Positions 40,670 to 52,517 of a stretch of DNA of 64,000 nt are shown in pieces (the first letter of the stretch is position 1; the number at the start of each line of letters is the position of its first letter). Source of the stretch: Blastococcus sp. PRF04-17 (GTDB lineage: Bacteria > Actinomycetota > Actinomycetes > Mycobacteriales > Geodermatophilaceae); NCBI RefSeq assembly GCF_023016265.1, contig NZ_CP095412.1:3906001-3970000 (forward strand). Reading direction: 5' to 3'. A program made the translations under genes and the position numbers. Below the pieces are notes generated by a model. It did no database searches. It saw only the letters and a program-made list of their open reading frames with translations, and was not told the origin of the DNA.

Positions 40670-42183
40670 CGCGGCCCCTGCCCGGTGTCCTGCCCGACCA
40701 CCAGGGCCGCCCACAGCTCGCGGGCGTAGTCGTCCCAGGTCCGCGGGCAGCGCCGCAGCGCCTGCTCCCGCAGGGTCGACACCAACTGGTCGTCGGTGAG
40801 CAGCCGGCGCATCTGCTCGGCGATCGCCAGGTCGTCGGTCGGGTCCACGGTCACCGCCCCGCCGCCGGCTGCGATCTCGCGAGTGCTGCCGGTGTCGCTG
40901 GTCAGGCACGGTGTGCCGCAGGCCAGTGACTCCGCGACCGGGAGGCCGAAACCCTCGTGCAGCGAGACGAACACCGAGAAGCGGGCGGCGCGGACGGTTC
41001 CCCAGAGCTGTTCGTCGCTGACCGCGGTCCGCCGCCGGACCGGGCGCCCCGCGGCGACCAGCCGCCCCAGCATCGCGTCGAACTCGGTCGGCAGGCCGCT
41101 GCCGCCGATGAACTCCAGGCGGAAGTCCAGCCCCGCCCGCCAGAGGTGCTCGGCGGCGTGCAGCACCGCGAGCTGGTTCTTCCGGGGTTCGAAGCTGCCG
41201 ATGCAGACGACCAGCGGCGCGCCGGTACCGGCGACCGGCTCGCCCGGTGGCATCTCCACGGGGAGGACGCACTCCACGACCGAGGGCCCGCGCAGCCCCT
41301 GCGCGACCAGCATGTCGACGAACCCCGCGAACTCGCGGGTCGCCGCCGCGCTGATGCCCGCGACGCGGTGCGCGTGCTTGACCGCCTCCAGGTAGCGCAT
41401 GAAGCGGTCGGGCAGGCCCGGCGGGATCAGGTCGGGGCTGATCGCGGGAATGCAGTCGTAGCCGATGAGGCCCGTCCGGCTGCCGGAGTACAGGGACATG
41501 GCCGCCACTGCCGGGCAGTGCTCCGGCGGGGGGTTCTCCGGGAAGAGCACGGTGCAGTGCCAGGGGACGAGCAGGCGGTGCGGCGGCCGGCCGGTGCCCG
41601 CGGCCCCGGCGGCGGCCCGGGCGCCGTGCCAGCGCAGGATGCGGTCGGTCTCGGCGGGCCCCAGGGAACGCATGGCGCCTCCCGCCTCGGTCCAGGCCGC
41701 GAGCACGAGCTCGTGCTCGCGGTGCCAGCGGGGCACCGTCTCCCGGACCACGCGCTGGATCCCGGTGTGCAGGTCGTGGCGGGCCGTGAAGTCGACGTCG
41801 ACGACCACGGCCGACGCCACGACGTCCATCTCCAGGTCGGGGCTGCCGGCGTCGCCCGCCGCGACGTAGGAGGCCTCCAGCAGCCAGGTCGCGAGGTCCG
41901 CGGGACCCCCCAGGTCCCGCGCACGCATCCCGGCCCTGATGTCCTCGGGTTCGGGCAGGGCGCCGGACATGGCCGTCATCAGCAGCCACAGCGAGTCCGT
42001 CCCCGGGTCCCCGTGGACGTGCTCGACCAGACGCCCGTACAGCTGGGAGACCGCGAGGGTCGTCTCCGGTGCGACCCGGGTGTCGAGTCCGAGCGCGGCC
42101 GCGGTGACGCCGAGGCGCTGGCGGAGAGCGGACAGGCGGTCCGGGCTCCGGGGAGGAGCGGCCACGTCGGTGGCGGCGGTCAT
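40666..42183 (-). CDS. Glycosyltransferase family 4-like protein (cassette copy B, second gene)
   Basis: 505 aa, the same length as its downstream neighbour. N-terminal helical part, then VVVDVDFTARHDLHTGIQRV and VRETVPRWH; C-terminal GT-B domain with VVCIGSFEPRKNQLAVLHAA, EFIGGSGLP and VSLHEGFGLPVAESLACG. Closest relative in the window is the gene at 45231-46747 (shared HAHRVAGISA, YDCIP/YDMIP, VSLHEG). ATG 42183 overlaps the stop of the small coiled-coil gene by 4 bp. Probable polysaccharide glycosyltransferase, specificity unknown. Confidence 0.85.
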   Translation of the reverse strand: MTAATDVAAPPRSPDRLSALRQRLGVTAAALGLDTRVAPETTLAVSQLYGRLVEHVHGDPGTDSLWLLMTAMSGALPEPEDIRAGMRARDLGGPADLATWLLEASYVAAGDAGSPDLEMDVVASAVVVDVDFTARHDLHTGIQRVVRETVPRWHREHELVLAAWTEAGGAMRSLGPAETDRILRWHGARAAAGAAGTGRPPHRLLVPWHCTVLFPENPPPEHCPAVAAMSLYSGSRTGLIGYDCIPAISPDLIPPGLPDRFMRYLEAVKHAHRVAGISAAATREFAGFVDMLVAQGLRGPSVVECVLPVEMPPGEPVAGTGAPLVVCIGSFEPRKNQLAVLHAAEHLWRAGLDFRLEFIGGSGLPTEFDAMLGRLVAAGRPVRRRTAVSDEQLWGTVRAARFSVFVSLHEGFGLPVAESLACGTPCLTSDTGSTREIAAGGGAVTVDPTDDLAIAEQMRRLLTDDQLVSTLREQALRRCPRTWDDYARELWAALVVGQDTGQGPR

Positions 42184-42524
42184 CGCCGCCCTCGGAGCCG
42201 GCGCAGCTGGAATGCCCGCAGCGGTGCGGTGATCCGCCAGGACACGGTGGCCCGCATCGCGGCCAGCTCCTCCTTCAGGCGCACGATCTCGTGGCTGCCC
42301 CTGCCCGTGGGCCCGGCGGACGGGTCCGCGGATCCGGCGGCGTCGGCCCACCGTGCCAGCACGGCCCCGCGCCAGCGGTCCCGTTCGGCGAGGAGGGCGT
42401 CGCGCTCGGCTCGGAGCTCGGCCAGTTCTGCGCGGGCGGCGGTGAGCTCCTCCTCCAGGTCCGGCCGACGCCGGGGGACGTCGTCGGCGCTTCGTGCAGA
42501 GGAGGTGAACGGACCGTCATGCAC
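42180..42524 (-). CDS. Small coiled-coil protein with SWRIT tail; probable FkbM-gene derived stub (cassette copy B, first gene)
   Basis: 114 aa. A central heptad-like helix (LEEELTAARAELAELRAERD) is followed by RWRGAVLARWAD and ends ATVSWRITAPLRAFQ. This tail aligns with the last part of the FkbM protein at 46744-47673 (HWRTVALTQWAD ... NTLSWRITRPLRG), but the methyltransferase domain is absent. The promoter/start region also matches that gene (17 of 20 bases). GTG 42524 is leaderless by a TAGGAT box. So it looks like the ends of a duplicated fkbM with the middle lost, retained as a short protein. Function unknown; a scaffold role is possible. Confidence 0.7.
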   Translation of the reverse strand: MHDGPFTSSARSADDVPRRRPDLEEELTAARAELAELRAERDALLAERDRWRGAVLARWADAAGSADPSAGPTGRGSHEIVRLKEELAAMRATVSWRITAPLRAFQLRRLRGRR

Positions 42525-42530
42525 CGAGAG

Positions 42531-42536
42531 ATCCTA
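42531..42536 (-). promoter_or_regulatory. -10 box of cassette copy B
   Basis: TAGGAT on the minus strand, six bases before GTG 42524 and inside the last codons/stop of the upstream glycosyltransferase. The surrounding 20 bases match the fkbM promoter at 17 positions. Confidence 0.5.
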
Positions 42537-43652
42537 CGTCGGGCCCTTGTCGCCCCGTCGCCGCTCCGCGGCCTGGCGATAGGCCTCCAGGTGCGTGGCC
42601 GCGCTCCTCGCCCAGGTGAAGCCGGCGGCGTGCGCGCGCCGCGCCGCGTCCCCGCCGGTCATCCGGTCCAGGCCGGTGAGCGCCTCGGCCCAGGCGTCGG
42701 TGTCGTCCGGGGGCAGGAGGATCGCATGGCCCTGGGCGATCTCGCGGTGCGCGGGGATGTCGCTGGCCAGGACCGGCCGCCCGGCGGCCATCGCCTCGAG
42801 CACCGGCAGTCCGAAGCCCTCGTAGCGCGAGGGCATGCACACGGCCGTCGCGCGGGCGACGACGCGCTGCAGGTCGTCCCCGGGCAGGTAGCCCGCCAGG
42901 ACCGCGTCCCGCGCATCCGGCGCGGCGCCCTGCCAACGGTCCCCCCATCCGGCGGGTCCGACGAGGACGAGCGGCGGTACCCGGGGGTCCTGCCGCCGGG
43001 CGGCGGTGTGGGCCCTCAGCAGCGTGCCGAGGTTCTTGCGCGGCTCCATGTTGCCCACGAACACGACGTACCGCGGCGGGATCCCGAGCCGCCGCAGGTC
43101 CTCGTCGGACGCGGGCTGCGCCCGGGCCCAGCTCGGGTCGACCCCGTTGGGAGCCACGAACACCCGTGGGGTGAGCCAGGCGTACTCCGCGCGGATCTCG
43201 TCGGCCATCGCCTCGCTCACGGTGACGACGGCCCGGGCGCGGCGCAGCGCCCGGGGCACGAGGTCGCGGTAGTGGGCGACGTCACCGGTCACCGTGCCGG
43301 GGTAGCGCAGGAACGCCAGGTCGTGGACGGTGACCACCCCACCGGCCCGGGCGGCGGGTGGCAGCACGAAGTTCGTGCCGTGGAAGACGTCCACCGGCCC
43401 CGAGAGGATCTCGACCGGCGGGAACGCCGTGCGCGCCCAGAGCGGACGCAGGAGCCGTGCCGGGAAGCGCCCCGGCGCGCGGCGTGCGCCACGGGGGAGA
43501 TCGGCGGGCAGCTGCCCGCGGACGCTGAACAGGGTGAGTCGCGGACGGAGCTCGGGGGAGATCTCGGCCAGGCCGTGCACCAACCCGGTCACGTAGCGGC
43601 CGACGCCGCTGCGCTGGCCGAGCAGCGGAGTGGCGTCGAGGGCCAGCCTCAC
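42534..43652 (-). CDS. Glycosyltransferase family 1/4 (mannosyltransferase-like)
   Basis: 372 aa GT-B enzyme: N-terminal LALDATPLLGQRSGVGRYVT, FHGTNFVLPP and TVHDLAFLRYP; C-terminal VGNMEPRKNLGTLLRA, GYLPGDDLQRVV and [18 protein letters not shown]. The same type as the proteins at 54975 and 57050 and unlike the four long glycosyltransferases around it. GTG 43652 follows a GGGGG purine run. It separates the two duplicated cassettes; its stop lies over the promoter of copy B. Confidence 0.9.
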   Translation of the reverse strand: MRLALDATPLLGQRSGVGRYVTGLVHGLAEISPELRPRLTLFSVRGQLPADLPRGARRAPGRFPARLLRPLWARTAFPPVEILSGPVDVFHGTNFVLPPAARAGGVVTVHDLAFLRYPGTVTGDVAHYRDLVPRALRRARAVVTVSEAMADEIRAEYAWLTPRVFVAPNGVDPSWARAQPASDEDLRRLGIPPRYVVFVGNMEPRKNLGTLLRAHTAARRQDPRVPPLVLVGPAGWGDRWQGAAPDARDAVLAGYLPGDDLQRVVARATAVCMPSRYEGFGLPVLEAMAAGRPVLASDIPAHREIAQGHAILLPPDDTDAWAEALTGLDRMTGGDAARRAHAAGFTWARSAATHLEAYRQAAERRRGDKGPT

Positions 43653-43740
43653 GCCGGGGCCCCCGGCACCGTGGCGATAACGGTGGTGGCGGGCATCGTC
43701 GCACTCCAATCCCGCCGTCTCGCGGCGATCGTCCCGGCGG

Positions 43741-45234
43741 TCAGTCGGCGACCAGGAAGTCCCAGACCTCGTCGGCGTACATGTCCCAGGTCCGTGGCGG
43801 ACGGGCCAGTGCCGCCCGGTGCAGCCGGGCGTGCAGGACGTCGTCGGTGAGGAGCTGCCGCATGGCGGCGGCCAGCGCGTGGTCGTCGTGCGGATCGACC
43901 GTCATCGCCCCGCCGTCGGCGGCGATCTCCAGCATGCTGCCGAACTGCGACGTGATGGCCGGGGTGCCGGCCGCCAGCGATTCGGCGACAGGGAGGCCGA
44001 AGCCCTCGTTGAGGGACGGGAACACGGTGCACCGGGCCAGCCGGTAGGCCGCCCACAGCTGGTTGTCGGACAGTGCGCTCTGGGTGTCCACGGCGCGGCC
44101 CGCACGCTGCAGCTCCGACAGCCGCCGGGAGAAGGAGTCGCTCCCCCAGGAGTTGCCGCCGACGAAGCTGAGACTGAATCGGACACCCTCGCGCCACAGC
44201 AGCTCGGCGGCGTGCAGCACGGCGAGGTGGTTCTTGCGCGGCTCGTGGCTGCCCACGACGAGCACCAGCGGCAACGTGCCCACCACGAAACGTGCCCGGG
44301 CCGCGGTGAGGTCCGCCTCGGACGGCTCCTCCCCCTCGACCGGCAGGGGCACCGACGCGATGGCCGGTCCGCTCATCCCGATCGCGGACAGCATGGCGCG
44401 CCAGCCGGCGTACTCGGTGGCGGCGGCCTGCGAGATCGTCGCGATCCGGTCGAAGGAGCGGACGGCGGCCAGGTTCCCCGCGAAGACACCGGCGAAGCCG
44501 AGCTGCGTGGTCTCGGCGGAGGTGAGCGGGACGCAGTCGAACCCGATGACCCCGGTGCGGTTGGGGCTCAGCGCCGCGAGCGCCAGGAGGCGTGCGCTGC
44601 GCTCGCTCTCGGCGGCCAGCTCGGCCACGACGTAGGTGGAGCGCCACGGCACGACGACGGTGGTCTCGCCCGGATCCTCCGCGGAGCCGGGTGCGGAACT
44701 CCCGAAGCGGGCCCGCTCGGTGGTGGTCAGCTCGCGCACCGACTCGTACCCGTCGGACCAGGACACCGGGGTGCACCGGCGGGTGGCCAGCCACCTGCGG
44801 GCCGTCTCGCGGGCGACGCGCTGGATGCCGGTCGCCAGTGGCGTGCGCGCGGTGTGGGCGACGTCGACGAGCACCTCGTCGACCGCGATCCGGACCTGCC
44901 GCCTGGCGCTGCGCTGGGTGGTCAGCGCGGCGACCGCCGCCCACAGGGACGCGCCGTCGTCGAACTCGGCGGCGCGGCTGACCTCGACGACGGTGGCGTG
45001 CTCGGGCAACCGGCCGGTCAGGGCCGCGAGGACCAGCCAGACGTGGCCACGGTCGCGGTGGTCGACGACGTCCCCGAGCGCCTCGGCGAGGGCCGCGGGA
45101 CCGGGGACGCGGACGGCGGGGCCGGGGGCGGCCCCCAGCGCCGTGCGGACCTCCGGCACCCGGCGGGCCCAGGCCTCGGCGAGCGTGGAGGAGACCGTGC
45201 CGCTCCGCTGGAGCCGGCTGAGCAAGGAGGTCAC
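43741..45234 (-). CDS. Glycosyltransferase family 4-like protein (cassette copy A, third gene)
   Basis: 497 aa. N-terminal helical domain, then VLVDVAHTARTPLATGIQRV and VARETARRWL; C-terminal GT-B with VVGSHEPRKNHLAVLHAAE, FVGGNSWGSDSF and VFPSLNEGFGLPVAESLAAG. The closest paralogue is 39152-40669 over its whole length (RTGVIGFDCVP, AAATEYAGWRAMLS versus AAAAEYRGWRTMLS). GTG 45234 overlaps the previous stop by 4 bp. Probable glycosyltransferase of the surface polymer. Confidence 0.85.
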   Translation of the reverse strand: MTSLLSRLQRSGTVSSTLAEAWARRVPEVRTALGAAPGPAVRVPGPAALAEALGDVVDHRDRGHVWLVLAALTGRLPEHATVVEVSRAAEFDDGASLWAAVAALTTQRSARRQVRIAVDEVLVDVAHTARTPLATGIQRVARETARRWLATRRCTPVSWSDGYESVRELTTTERARFGSSAPGSAEDPGETTVVVPWRSTYVVAELAAESERSARLLALAALSPNRTGVIGFDCVPLTSAETTQLGFAGVFAGNLAAVRSFDRIATISQAAATEYAGWRAMLSAIGMSGPAIASVPLPVEGEEPSEADLTAARARFVVGTLPLVLVVGSHEPRKNHLAVLHAAELLWREGVRFSLSFVGGNSWGSDSFSRRLSELQRAGRAVDTQSALSDNQLWAAYRLARCTVFPSLNEGFGLPVAESLAAGTPAITSQFGSMLEIAADGGAMTVDPHDDHALAAAMRQLLTDDVLHARLHRAALARPPRTWDMYADEVWDFLVAD

Positions 45235-46743
45235 CGGGCACCCTCTCCCTGGACGAGACAGGTCCAGAGCTCGTCGGCGTACTCCGGCCACGTCCGTGCC
45301 GGGCGGGAGGCGATCTCGGCGCGCAGCCGCTCGAGCTCCTCGGGTCGGGTCAGCAGTGTCCGGAGCGCGTCGGTGATCGCGTCGTCGTCCCGAGGGTCGA
45401 CCGTCACGCAGCCACCGGCCTCGGCGATCTCGCGCTGACTGCCGAAGTCCGACGTCAGGACGGGGGTGCCGCAGGCGAGGGCCTCGGCGACCGGCAGGCC
45501 GTAGCCCTCGTGCAGCGACACGAAGGCGACCAGGTCGGCCGCGCGCAGGGCCGCGGTGAGTTCCGCGTCGCTGACCCGGCCCAGCTCGGTCAGCGGGCGT
45601 CCGTCGGCGTGCAGCCGGTCGGCCGCCGGGCGGAGGACGTCCTCGTTCCAGCCCCGCCCGCCGACCATGCGCACCTCGAAGTCCAGGCCCTCCCGCCAGA
45701 GGCGCTCGGCGGCGTGCAGGACGGCACGCTGGTTCTTGTGCGGCTCCCGGCTCCCGGTGCACAGGACCACCGGGCGGGTGCCGGTCCGCGGCGGCGCCGC
45801 GGTCGTGTCGGCGGGCGCTTCGGTCACCAGCGCCACCGTGGCCACCTCGGGCCCGGGCAGGCCCTGTGCCTTGACGGCGTCGGCGAAGCCGGAGAACTCC
45901 GCCGTCGCTGACGCGCTGATGCCGCCACCCGGTGGGCGTGCTTCACCACGGAGAGGTATTGGCCGAAGGCCACCGAGTCCGAGAACGGACGGGTGTCGGC
46001 GCTGGTGATCGGGATCATGTCGTAGCCGATGAGCGCGAGCGTGTTGCCGGAGAACCGGGCCAGCGCGGCCAGCTGTTCGTCGGCCCTGGTGTTGGGCACG
46101 TCGACGAGGACCACCGTGCTGCGCCAGGGCACGACCAGGCTGCCGGGCCCGCTGTCGGCCTCGCCCTCGGGCGACTCGGGCAGCGGGCTCCCGTAGTGGA
46201 AGATCCGCGCCTCCTCCTGGGCGGACAGGGCGCGGAACGCCGAGTACTGGTCGATCCAGGCGACGGCGGTCGCGCCGTGCCGGTCCCGCCACCGGGGGGT
46301 GACCTCGCGGACGACGCGGTGAATGCCGGTGTGGGTGTCGTTCCGGGCGGAGTGGTCGACGTCGACCAGCGTGCCGCCGGTGACGATCGTCATGGGCAGG
46401 TCCAGCCGGCCGCGGCCGGCGTCCCCGAGGACGTCGGCGAGCAACTGCGTCTGCGCGGCGTGGGAGGGCTGCAGCTCGAGCCGGCGGCCGAACTCCAGCA
46501 GCTGATCGGACGTGGGGAAGGCGCCGAACGCGGCGGTGAGGAGCAGCCACCGGGCGGCGGTGCGCTGCCGCCCCTGGCAGCTCTCCACGAGCGCGGGCAG
46601 CAGGTGCGCGGCGATCGCCCCAGGGTGGTCGGTGCGCGGGAGCTCCGGGAGGGGGTCGAGCAGCGCCGACGCCGCCTGCAGGAGCCGCTGGTCCAGAGCG
46701 GTGAGGGCGGTGTGGGGGGCCAGGAGCGAGGTGCTGCCGGGGC

Positions 46744-46747
<4 letters not shown>
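45231..46747 (-). CDS. Glycosyltransferase family 4-like protein (cassette copy A, second gene; frameshifted)
   Basis: About 505 aa after repair. N-terminal half: helical domain, then TLVDVDHSARNDTHTGIHRV and VREVTPRW, and VVPWRSTVVLVDVP. C-terminal half: CTGSREPHKNQRAVLHAAER, VGGRGWNED and VSLHEGYGLPVAEALACG. The halves are in different frames; the break is near 45921-45926 (VVKHAHRVA / GISASATAEFSGF), where the paralogue at 40666-42183 reads HAHRVAGISA without interruption. One extra G repairs it. ATG 46747 overlaps the fkbM stop by 4 bp. Confidence 0.83.
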
Positions 46748-49764
<3,017 letters not shown>

Positions 49765-49856
49765 CCCGGGGCGTGTCCACGGACCGCCCTGAGGCGCCTG
49801 TGACGGGTGGGGCCGGGGTCCTCCGGACGTCGGCGTCCGAGGTACCGTCGGACCCC

Positions 49857-50818
49857 GTGACCGTCGTGACGACGCCTCCTCCGGCGCACCTCTCCGTGAC
49901 CAGCGCCCCCACCTCCGCGGCCGGGCAGAACAGCCTGGACGTCACGGTGGTGCTGCCCTGCTACAACGAGCAGGACCACGTTCTGCAGGAGATCGAGCGG
50001 ATCACCGTCGCCATGGACGCCAGCGGCTACAGCTACGAACTGCTGGTCATCGACGACAAGTCGACCGACAACACGCTCGCCGTCCTCGAGGCGGCGCTCC
50101 CGCGGTTCCCCCACATGCGGCTCATGCCCTTCCGCACCAACGGCGGCTCGGGCACGGCCCGGCGGATCGGCACCCGCGAGGCGTTCGGGAAGATCGTCGT
50201 CTGGACCGACGCCGACATGACCTACCCCAACGAGCGCATCCCGGAGTTCGTCAGGTATCTCGACGACAACCCGGGGGTGGACCAGGTCGTCGGCGCGCGC
50301 ACGACCGAGGAGGGCACGCACAAGTTCCTCCGCGTGCCGGCGAAGTGGGTCATCCGCAAGTTCGCCGAGAAGCTGTCGGCGACCAAGATCCCCGACCTGA
50401 ACTCCGGGCTGCGCGCCTTCCGGCGCGACGTCTCGCTGCCCTACCTCCGGCTGCTGCCCCCGGCTTCAGCTGTGTCACGACGATCACGATGTCGTTCCTG
50501 TCCAACCAGCACCCGGTCGACTACCTGCCGATCGACTACAGCAAGCGGGCGGGCACGTCGAAGTTCCACTTCGTCAAGGACGCCTACCGGTACATCCTGC
50601 AGGTCTTGCGCATGGTGATGTACTTCAACCCGATCAAGGTGCTCATGCCGATCGCGCTGACCCTGCTCGGCCTGTCGTTCGTCAAGGGCCTCGTCGACGT
50701 GATCCGCTACAACTTCGGCATCACGACCAACGCGGTGCTGCTCTTCATCAGCGGCCTGCTGATCTTCACCCTCGCCCTGCTGGCGGACCTGATCGTCCGC
50801 TCGCGGGGTGAGACCTGA
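49857..50818 (+). CDS. GT2 polyprenol-phosphate glycosyltransferase with C-terminal membrane helices (frameshifted)
   Basis: About 320 aa after repair. GT2 domain: VTVVLPCYNEQDHVLQEIER, LLVIDDKSTDNT, FRTNGGSGTARRIGTREAFG, VWTDADMTYPNERIPEF and DLNSGLRAFRR, as in dolichyl-phosphate-sugar synthases; two C-terminal helices (VLMPIALTLLGLSF, AVLLFISGLLIFTLALLADL). The frame is lost at CCCCC 50457-50461 (RLLPP / GFSCVTTITMSF); one extra C repairs it. GTG 49857 is chosen because codons between the overlapping GTG 49761 and 49857 have atypical third positions; 49761 remains possible. Confidence 0.82.
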
Positions 50819-50883
50819 TCACCGGCCGACGCACGCGTGCCCGCCGGCCGCCGGAGCAGGATCAGGGACGAGGGAGACGACCG

Positions 50884-51429
50884 ATGAGCACGGCACCCGC
50901 ACTGCAGGACAGGATCGGCCGACTGGTCGCGCGCCGGCTGCTCGGGACGCGTGCCTGGACCGACGCCGCCGCCAGGGAGCTGGCGCGCAGCAGCGCCGGA
51001 CTCCGCGTCCTGGAGATCGGCAGCGGGCGGCAGGACCTCGGCGAGGACGCCTACTCGCTGCGCGGTGCCTTCCCCGAAGCGGCCGAGTTCGTGCAGACCG
51101 ATGTCAACCCCGACTTCGGGCACATGGTCCTCGACATCACCGACATGGCGCTGGACCAGGAGTTCGACGTCATCCTCTGCATGAACGTGCTGGAGCACAT
51201 CTACGAGTTCCGGCGCGCCGTCGACAACCTGCGCAAGGCGCTGCGGCCCGGTGGCCGGCTGCTCATCGCCACGCCGTTCCTCTACCCGTACCACGACGAG
51301 CCGATCGACTTCTGGCGATTCACCGAGCACTCGATGCGCGAGCTCTGCCGCGACTTCTCGCACGTGGAGATCCGTCACAAGGGCATGCGCAGGTTCCCCA
51401 AGGGGCTGCTGGCCATCGCCACGAGGTGA
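50884..51429 (+). CDS. Class I SAM-dependent methyltransferase
   Basis: 181 aa. SAM motif I LRVLEIGSGRQDLGEDAYSL, acidic motif QTDVNPDFG, and motif IV DVILCMNVLEHIYEFRRAVD followed by ALRPGGRLLIATPFLYPYHD. Resembles methyltransferases of surface-sugar clusters; substrate unknown. ATG 50884 follows GAGGGAGACGACCG. Its stop overlaps the next start (TGATG). Confidence 0.88.
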   Translation: MSTAPALQDRIGRLVARRLLGTRAWTDAAARELARSSAGLRVLEIGSGRQDLGEDAYSLRGAFPEAAEFVQTDVNPDFGHMVLDITDMALDQEFDVILCMNVLEHIYEFRRAVDNLRKALRPGGRLLIATPFLYPYHDEPIDFWRFTEHSMRELCRDFSHVEIRHKGMRRFPKGLLAIATR

Positions 51430-52451
51430 TGGGCGGCTCGCACGGTGGTCCGGCGGAGCCGCCGGACGGCCGGGAGGGCGCGACCTCCGACGAGCCCGCT
51501 GCCGCACGTGCCCGCCGCACGGGGTGGCGGCGCCTGCTCCGGCACGCCTTCGTCGCGGCCGTCGTCGTGGCCCTCGTCCTGGTGCTGTGGGGGCAGCGGG
51601 AGACGGTGGCCGAGTCGCTGGGGTCCATGTCGCCGGCGACCCTCGCGACGAGCCTGCTGTTCGCCATGGTCGCGGCCGCGCTGCCCGGCCTGGTCTGGCG
51701 CGACCTGCTGACCAGCCAGGGTTATCCGACGCCCCGGATCACCGGTCTGCGCGCCTTCTTCGTGGCCCAGCTGGGCAAGTACCTGCCCGGCGGCATCTGG
51801 AACCTCGTGGCACAGGTGGCGATGGCGCGCGACCTGCGCATCCCGGGTCGGCAGGGTGCGACCGCGACGTTCCTCGTCCTGGCGTTGAGCGTCATCACCA
51901 GCCTGCTGGTCGCGGCGCTCACCCTGGCTTTCGCCGTCCCGGAGCTGCTGGCCGAGTACTGGTGGGCCTTCGCGGTCGTGCCGGTCCTGTTCGTGCTGCT
52001 CCTGCCGCCCAGCGTGACCTGGTGGAGCGGCACGGCCTTCCGGCTGCTGCGGCGACCCGGCCGCCCGATCGTGCTGTCCGCGGGCGACCTGCTGCGGGCG
52101 GCGCTGCTGCTCTGCCTCTCCTGGACCACTCTCGGCGTGCACTTCGGCTTCCTGGTCCGCGAGCTCGGGCCGGACACCTCCGCCGTGTGGCTGCTGAGCG
52201 TCGGCGTGTACGCGCTGGCCTGGGTGGCCGGCCTGCTGGTCGTCTTCGCGCCCGCGGGCGCCGGCGTCCGGGAGGCGGTGCTCGTGCTCGGCTTCGCCGC
52301 CTTCCTCCCGGCCGGCCCGCTGCTCGCCGTCGCCGTCCTGTCCCGCGTCCTCCTCGTGCTGGCCGACGTCCTGCTGGCCGCGGGTCTCGTGGCGGCGGCA
52401 TGGTTCCCGCTGGGCCGCCGGCGCACGGGGCCGGCTCCCGATCCGCGCTGA
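51429..52451 (+). CDS. LPG-synthase-type (UPF0104) flippase-like membrane protein
   Basis: 340 aa. A hydrophilic Arg/Ala-rich N-terminus, then eight or more helices with the family segments LRAFFVAQLGKYLPGGIWNL (near residue 110) and GVYALAWVAGLLVVFAPAGAGVREAVLVL near the end. This is the lysylphosphatidylglycerol-synthase transmembrane family, which includes proteins thought to move or anchor lipid-linked sugars. ATG 51429 shares a base with the methyltransferase stop. With the GT2 and methyltransferase it forms a lipid-linked sugar module. Confidence 0.8.
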   Translation: MGGSHGGPAEPPDGREGATSDEPAAARARRTGWRRLLRHAFVAAVVVALVLVLWGQRETVAESLGSMSPATLATSLLFAMVAAALPGLVWRDLLTSQGYPTPRITGLRAFFVAQLGKYLPGGIWNLVAQVAMARDLRIPGRQGATATFLVLALSVITSLLVAALTLAFAVPELLAEYWWAFAVVPVLFVLLLPPSVTWWSGTAFRLLRRPGRPIVLSAGDLLRAALLLCLSWTTLGVHFGFLVRELGPDTSAVWLLSVGVYALAWVAGLLVVFAPAGAGVREAVLVLGFAAFLPAGPLLAVAVLSRVLLVLADVLLAAGLVAAAWFPLGRRRTGPAPDPR

Positions 52452-52509
52452 GGCCCCGCGAGCTGAGGCCCCGCGAGTTGAGGCCCCCACGAACTGAGGC
52501 CCCGAGGAG
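52448..52509. repeat. 15-16 bp tandem repeat duplicating a stop-codon region
   Basis: Four units of CTGAGGCCCCGCGAG (starts 52448, 52463, 52478, 52494; the last two are diverged), each containing TGA; the first TGA is the stop of the gene before. It fills the 66-bp gap to the convergent glycosyltransferase. Confidence 0.85.
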
Positions 52510-52517
52510 CCGAGGGC

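Noticed and set aside
42275-42520. ATG at 42520 as start of a different 81-codon protein
   Set aside because: The overlapping GTG 42524 frame gives a coiled coil ending in the SWRIT tail and a 4-bp overlap with the next gene; the ATG frame has a Pro/Arg-rich translation without similarity.
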